From assembly GCA_905182475.1 (NCBI GenBank), contig CAJJBR010000033.1:24943-88942 (forward strand): DNA of 64,000 bases, given 5' to 3'. A program made the translations under genes and the position numbers. The notes beneath the pieces are model-generated. The model saw only the letters and a program-made list of their open reading frames with translations. It did not search any database and had not been told where the DNA came from. Shown here piece by piece: positions 60,758-64,000 of the stretch; position 1 is the first letter of the stretch; each line of letters starts with the position of its first letter. The stretch is from Akkermansiaceae bacterium. Its GTDB lineage: Bacteria > Verrucomicrobiota > Verrucomicrobiia > Verrucomicrobiales > Akkermansiaceae.

Positions 60758-61219
60758 AATGTGAAATCTGGTGAGGTTCCTCACATCGGGTTGGCGATTT
60801 TTGCCACCGGAGTGATGGCGCTTGGCTTGGCTGTGGGGTTGCGGTTTCTGAAACTGGTGGGTAGCTTGGACGTTTTTTTTGAAACGGTGTTTTTACCAAA
60901 AGGAATGGATGCCGCCCTGCGCTCGCTGGATCCGGTGATGCTATGGATTGCAACGGCGGTTTTGGCTTTCGCCCTGCCGGCGGTGATGCTGAATGTTCCT
61001 GGAAGCTGGCGACGAACTGTGGTCTGGGCTGGGACTCTTGCTCTCACGCTTTCCTGGGGACCGGTGATGCTGCTTGCATCCTACAAACCTGAAATCGGGG
61101 TGGCGGTGGTCGCCGTTCTGTGGTCGGGTTTCTGTGCAATGATTTACGCAATAAACCACGTCCTGCCGGTTGATAGGACGCCTGTAATTGTAACCTCAGA
61201 AAACGATGGCACGCGCTGA
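60713..61219 (+). CDS. Four-helix membrane protein with repeat-encoded N-terminus
   Basis: The 168-residue protein begins with five MSG triplets from the 9-bp repeat, then 'NVKSGEVPHIGLAIFATGVM'. It has about four membrane helices (LAIFATGVMALGLAVGLRFL, 'LWIATAVLAFALPAVML', 'VVWAGTLALTLSWGPVMLLA', 'VAVVAVLWSGFCAMIYAI'). No transport or enzyme motif is visible. Any of the five ATGs could be the start. It overlaps bcp upstream and recR downstream (14 bp), so the three genes are translated from one message. Function unknown. Confidence 0.75.
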   Translation: MSGMSGMSGMSGMSGNVKSGEVPHIGLAIFATGVMALGLAVGLRFLKLVGSLDVFFETVFLPKGMDAALRSLDPVMLWIATAVLAFALPAVMLNVPGSWRRTVVWAGTLALTLSWGPVMLLASYKPEIGVAVVAVLWSGFCAMIYAINHVLPVDRTPVIVTSENDGTR

Positions 61220-61811
61220 CTTTCCCGCTCCGGTTAAAAAACTCGTGGCGGATCTGAAACGACTTCCCGGCATCGGCCCGCGCAGTGCGGAGCGAATGGC
61301 GGTATGGCTTCTCCAGCACAAAAAGGCAGAGCCGCTGGTTCTCGCAGAGTCGCTGGTGGAAGCACATGAAAAGATCGTCGCCTGTCCGGTTTGCGGCTTT
61401 TTTGCGACCCGCAAGATTTGTGAAATCTGCTCGGACCCGAAGCGCGACGAAAGTATCCTCTGTGTAGTCGAGCAAGCAACCGATGTTCTTCCTCTTGAGC
61501 GCTCGGGAGCTTTCAAAGGCCGCTACCATTGCCTTGGCGGGAAGCTCTCACCTCTGGATCGCGTTTCCCCGGAAGATCTCAATATCCCGGAACTCATGCG
61601 GCGGGTAGATTCTGCCGGAGAAATCGAAATCATCCTCGCACTGGGAGCCGATGTGGAAGGGGAAGCTACATCGAACTATCTTGCCGACATGCTGCGTGGA
61701 AAATCCGCAAAGGTGACCCGCATCGCCCAAGGCCTCCCCGCAGGCGGTGGACTTGAATACGCCGACGAGTTGACCCTGATACGCGCACTTCAGGGTCGGA
61801 GGGATTTTTAG
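61206..61811 (+). CDS. recR: Recombination protein RecR
   Basis: RecR loads RecA onto gapped DNA together with RecF and RecO. The 201-residue protein has the helix-hairpin-helix 'LADLKRLPGIGPRSAERMAV' (in part), a four-Cys zinc finger 'ACPVCGFFATRKICEICSDP', and the Toprim domain 'ILCVVEQATDVLPLERSGAF' and 'GRYHCLGGKLSPLDRVSPED'. All motifs are present and the length is normal. The start lies within the end of the preceding membrane-protein gene, indicating coupling. The short stretch 61812-61923 after it has no recognisable gene. Confidence 0.94.
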   Translation: MARADFPAPVKKLVADLKRLPGIGPRSAERMAVWLLQHKKAEPLVLAESLVEAHEKIVACPVCGFFATRKICEICSDPKRDESILCVVEQATDVLPLERSGAFKGRYHCLGGKLSPLDRVSPEDLNIPELMRRVDSAGEIEIILALGADVEGEATSNYLADMLRGKSAKVTRIAQGLPAGGGLEYADELTLIRALQGRRDF

Positions 61812-61923
61812 ATCGGATTAATCAAAGCCCGGGGAAAGCCTTCGTCAGATCCAGGTGATCCCCGTTGCCGCGCTGGAGATCTCGGAACTTGTCCGTGGAG
61901 AAGATGCGTATAGCTTATAGGAA

Positions 61924-63177
61924 ATGTTTGCCAAATTTTTCGCCGCCTCGCTTGCCGTTTTTGCCGGATTAATTCCACTCTTTGTTGCAGCCAAGCCGAT
62001 ACCATGCCCGCTGGATCCGCTGCTCGAGATTCCTACGAACTGGCAGATGACCCCAGACGAATTTGAGAACCACTTCAAAGACGGGGAGAACAAACTTTTC
62101 ACTTGGCTCACGAAAGACCGCAACCGTGCGAAGATCGGGCGGAAGCTCTATTCAAACACGGAGATTGATCTCACTGTTTTCGAGGGCGCAGTGCCAGTAG
62201 AGGAGGCCATCGTGGATTTCTCCGATGGAAAACTGAATTTGGTTACCCTCTCGATTTTCAACCGTGGCGATGCGGGGGATATCTCTGTTGAAGAGTTTGG
62301 AGACCATTTCAAGACGACTGGGAAAGGGGTTGGTGAGACAATTGGAACGAAACCCCGGCGCAAGGATGCGGATCCGAACAGCGGACTACTCACTGCCGGA
62401 TACACTTGGTATTCACGGGAAAATGGTAGCGCGGTACTCGAGCACAACGAGAAGGCAATTGATGGCGGCGATAGGGAATTCCTGCGTCTTCGTTTTGCTC
62501 GCCCGGATGCCAACGGTCCGCTCGCCGCGTCCATGCTCCATCGCCGCGGCGGCGCCGCTACAAGGTTGCGCGATCTACCGGATAACCTGGAAAAGGCCGA
62601 CAACGGAGACGTTTTCATCGCGAACCTCCCCATGGTAGATCAGGGCGCCAAGGGTTACTGTGTCGCCGCGACCACCCAGCGCGCCTTCGAATACTACGGA
62701 ATTGGCGCGGACATGCATCAGATCGCACAGATCGCGGAGTCCGATCCTGAGAAGGGCACCAGCACGCTTCTCATGGCCAAGCAACTCGACAAAATCGACT
62801 ACCGCTTCAAAACCCGCCTCGATATCATCGGGATGGGATCGCCCGGAAAACTCACCGATGTGAAGGTGAAGAAGGGTGAATACTTCGTGGGGAAGGAGGT
62901 CGATGAGCGGAAATTTCTCAAGAAAATCCACAGCTATATTGACATCGGGCTGCCCCTCCTCTGGTCTCTGGAACTGGGAAGATATCCTGAAACCCCCCAG
63001 CTCAATCCTCAGACTTCCGGCGGCCACATGCGCATGATTATCGGCTACAACGACAGCACCGAAGAGATCATCTTCTCCGATTCATGGGGTTACGGACACG
63101 AGTTCAAAAAGATGAAAATGTCGGATGCCTATAAGGCGACCCACGGGCTTTTCGTTCTGAAGCCAACGGTGCATTGA
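61924..63177 (+). CDS. Secreted protein with papain-like/C39-like domain
   Basis: The 417-residue protein has a signal peptide (FFAASLAVFAGLIPLFVAAK). An N-terminal domain of about 200 residues is without a clear family (WQMTPDEFENHFKDGENKLF, 'IVDFSDGKLNLVTLSIFNRG'). The second half resembles a C39-like or papain-like peptidase: nucleophile Cys in 'LPMVDQGAKGYCVAATTQRA', then 'GGHMRMIIGYNDSTEEIIFS' with the His, and 'DSWGYGHEF' with Asp or Asn. It could cut or bind extracellular peptide. The order of motifs is right for an active enzyme. The target is unknown. Confidence 0.75.
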   Translation: MFAKFFAASLAVFAGLIPLFVAAKPIPCPLDPLLEIPTNWQMTPDEFENHFKDGENKLFTWLTKDRNRAKIGRKLYSNTEIDLTVFEGAVPVEEAIVDFSDGKLNLVTLSIFNRGDAGDISVEEFGDHFKTTGKGVGETIGTKPRRKDADPNSGLLTAGYTWYSRENGSAVLEHNEKAIDGGDREFLRLRFARPDANGPLAASMLHRRGGAATRLRDLPDNLEKADNGDVFIANLPMVDQGAKGYCVAATTQRAFEYYGIGADMHQIAQIAESDPEKGTSTLLMAKQLDKIDYRFKTRLDIIGMGSPGKLTDVKVKKGEYFVGKEVDERKFLKKIHSYIDIGLPLLWSLELGRYPETPQLNPQTSGGHMRMIIGYNDSTEEIIFSDSWGYGHEFKKMKMSDAYKATHGLFVLKPTVH

Positions 63178-63299
63178 ATCACGAAATTCTGGTGATTGTC
63201 CGCGCTAGGGTATAATTTCCCATTAAAAGTGGTAAACTCCCTTCAAGCTTGAAATATAGTTAAGTTTTACTTACTTTAGATCTTATTCCCTGAGACCCA

Positions 63300-63590
63300 A
63301 TGACAAAGAGCCAGTGCCCCCTCTGGATTACCCTAGCGTTCACCTGCCTGGTCATGGCTTCTTTGGCTCAAAATGTCGCAATTGAATTCACCTATTCGAC
63401 TGATAATACCTCAACTCTGATCCTAACCGCGCCAAATCTGACGGCGGCGGATCGTGATGCTGTATCCTACAGCTACGAGATGGATGCGGGGGGTGCAATT
63501 TCCGGAGCTTCTGCCTCTTTGTATTCGGACGGATCTACCACGGGAAACAGTGACGATATTTCAGGCCTTTTTGGTGGAGTCGGTCGGTGA
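63300..63590 (+). pseudogene. Secreted-protein gene cut off by transposase debris
   Basis: ATG 63300 starts a signal peptide (WITLAFTCLVMASLAQ) and a Thr/Ser-rich mature part (IEFTYSTDNTSTLILTAPNL, 'MDAGGAISGASASLYSDGST'), a usual beginning of exported surface proteins in this group. After about residue 88 the sequence is that of a transposase on the other strand, and a stop follows. The real gene was probably longer. The upstream 100 bp are AT-rich and could hold its promoter. Confidence 0.65.
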
Positions 63591-63895
63591 TGTCCCAATC
63601 CAGGGATTTCCAGGCTCTGTTGTTGTCGGGGCGGACTTTGCGGGTGCTTTCCAAGAGGAAGAGTTCGCTGTCGTAGAGATTGTCCGTGATGCGGCGGATG
63701 ACGCTCAGAGCAAGGCCGAAGCGGTCGATGGGTTTCATGCCGAGGGTGCTGTGCTCGCGGTTGTGGTAGGTGGTTTCGACCCATTGGGTGAACTCGTCGT
63801 CGAGCAGCTTGTCTTTAATATTCGGTTTCATGATGTGTCCTTTGATTGATTCTCTCAGGACATCGCCAGAAAAGCACTTACACAGAATTCCTTAC
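63535..63895 (-). mobile_element. Transposase remnant (Mu/IS481-type C-terminus) with IS-like end
   Basis: The minus-strand frame 63535-63831 reads 'EFTQWVETTYHNREHSTLGM' and 'KPIDRFGLALSVIRRITDNL' then LYDSELFLLESTRKVRPDN, the C-terminal region of a DDE integrase/Mu-type transposase. It then passes into host-like sequence (RAWKSLDWDITDRL). The catalytic domain is absent. Upstream, CTTACACAGAATTCCTTACACC at about 63878-63899 resembles the terminus of an IS256-type element. The start of the frame (MKPNIKDKLLDDE) may come from that other element, so this looks like a composite of two damaged insertions. The last 100 bases of the window show no confident gene. Confidence 0.65.
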
Positions 63896-64000
63896 ACCCT
63901 CATGTTCGAGTATCGGTTCGAACAAAAAAACGCAGTCCCCGGGTGACGGTGTCGTGACCTGATTCCGCCAGACCCCGGAGGTAGCCATGCGCCACCACGG

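Noticed and set aside
61840-61923. Plus-strand frame ending 'SELVRGEDAYSL' after recR
   Set aside because: It looks coding-like but is under 30 codons, lacks a start and has no recognisable family.

Overview
The window reads as a stretch of chromosome from a Gram-negative member of the Verrucomicrobia, probably Verrucomicrobiae (Luteolibacter/Haloferula-like). This is inferred from the gene repertoire: a very large PVC-type dehydrogenase with propeller, HEAT repeats and a c-type heme site; a DUF1080 protein; LPS-transport genes; VIT-domain and FGE-domain proteins; and many secreted proteins with signal peptides or lipoboxes. No rRNA or tRNA gene was recognised, so the assignment rests on protein families only.

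Layout. 1-4.9 kb: a partial SH3-like lipoprotein, a wrecked transglutaminase gene, a TPM-domain membrane protein, ruvC, a TPMT-like methyltransferase, a tiny lipoprotein, lipB, a pseudopilin-tail remnant and a DUF1080 protein. 5-11 kb: comM (yifB), a first histone-deacetylase-family enzyme and a 1058-residue VIT/VWA/DUF2135 protein. 11-12 kb is a graveyard: a rearranged copy of part of comM, the start of a secreted-protein gene and a capsule-export gene broken by a TGA. 12-19 kb: a PAS histidine kinase and response regulator, a dispersed repeat, an ECF sigma/anti-sigma pair followed by a frameshifted PDZ gene, an ankyrin lipoprotein and a double-ACT protein. 19-27.6 kb: the PVC dehydrogenase, a DASS transporter, an inverted-repeat element, and a TPR protein next to a pseudokinase-FGE fusion. 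27.6-35 kb: an MFS-acyltransferase fusion downstream of cysE, a divergent Rrf2 regulator, a UPF0175 antitoxin with a gutted toxin, a lone RND permease and an XRE regulator.

35.3-38.3 kb is one very large surface-protein gene with a lost start codon, a frameshift and two in-frame stops. Its last part, a zincin domain, is still open and overlaps a membrane-anchored partner by GTGA. 39-46 kb: a HAD phosphatase with a duplicated tail fragment, hisF, a Uma2 protein, rpmE2, a phosphofructokinase N-terminal fragment, the second copy of the dispersed repeat, a second HDAC-family protein, a TraB/GumN protein and an FAD monooxygenase. 46-63 kb: a broken PadR gene with its membrane partner, tsaB, lptF, a SulP transporter, a transglutaminase-esterase fusion with a CBM9-like partner, a cytochrome-oxidase fragment, a hydroxypyruvate-isomerase-like protein, lptB with an lptC-lptA fusion, bcp, a gene that begins in a 9-bp repeat, recR and a papain-like secreted protein. 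The right edge is a secreted-protein gene cut by transposase debris.

The most striking property is gene decay. At least ten recognisable broken genes lie among intact housekeeping genes, several as short fragments of genes also present here in intact form. The best candidates for unusual intact systems are the TPR/pseudokinase-FGE pair, the transglutaminase-esterase with CBM9 pair, the zincin with its membrane partner, and the ankyrin lipoprotein with a PilP-like tail.
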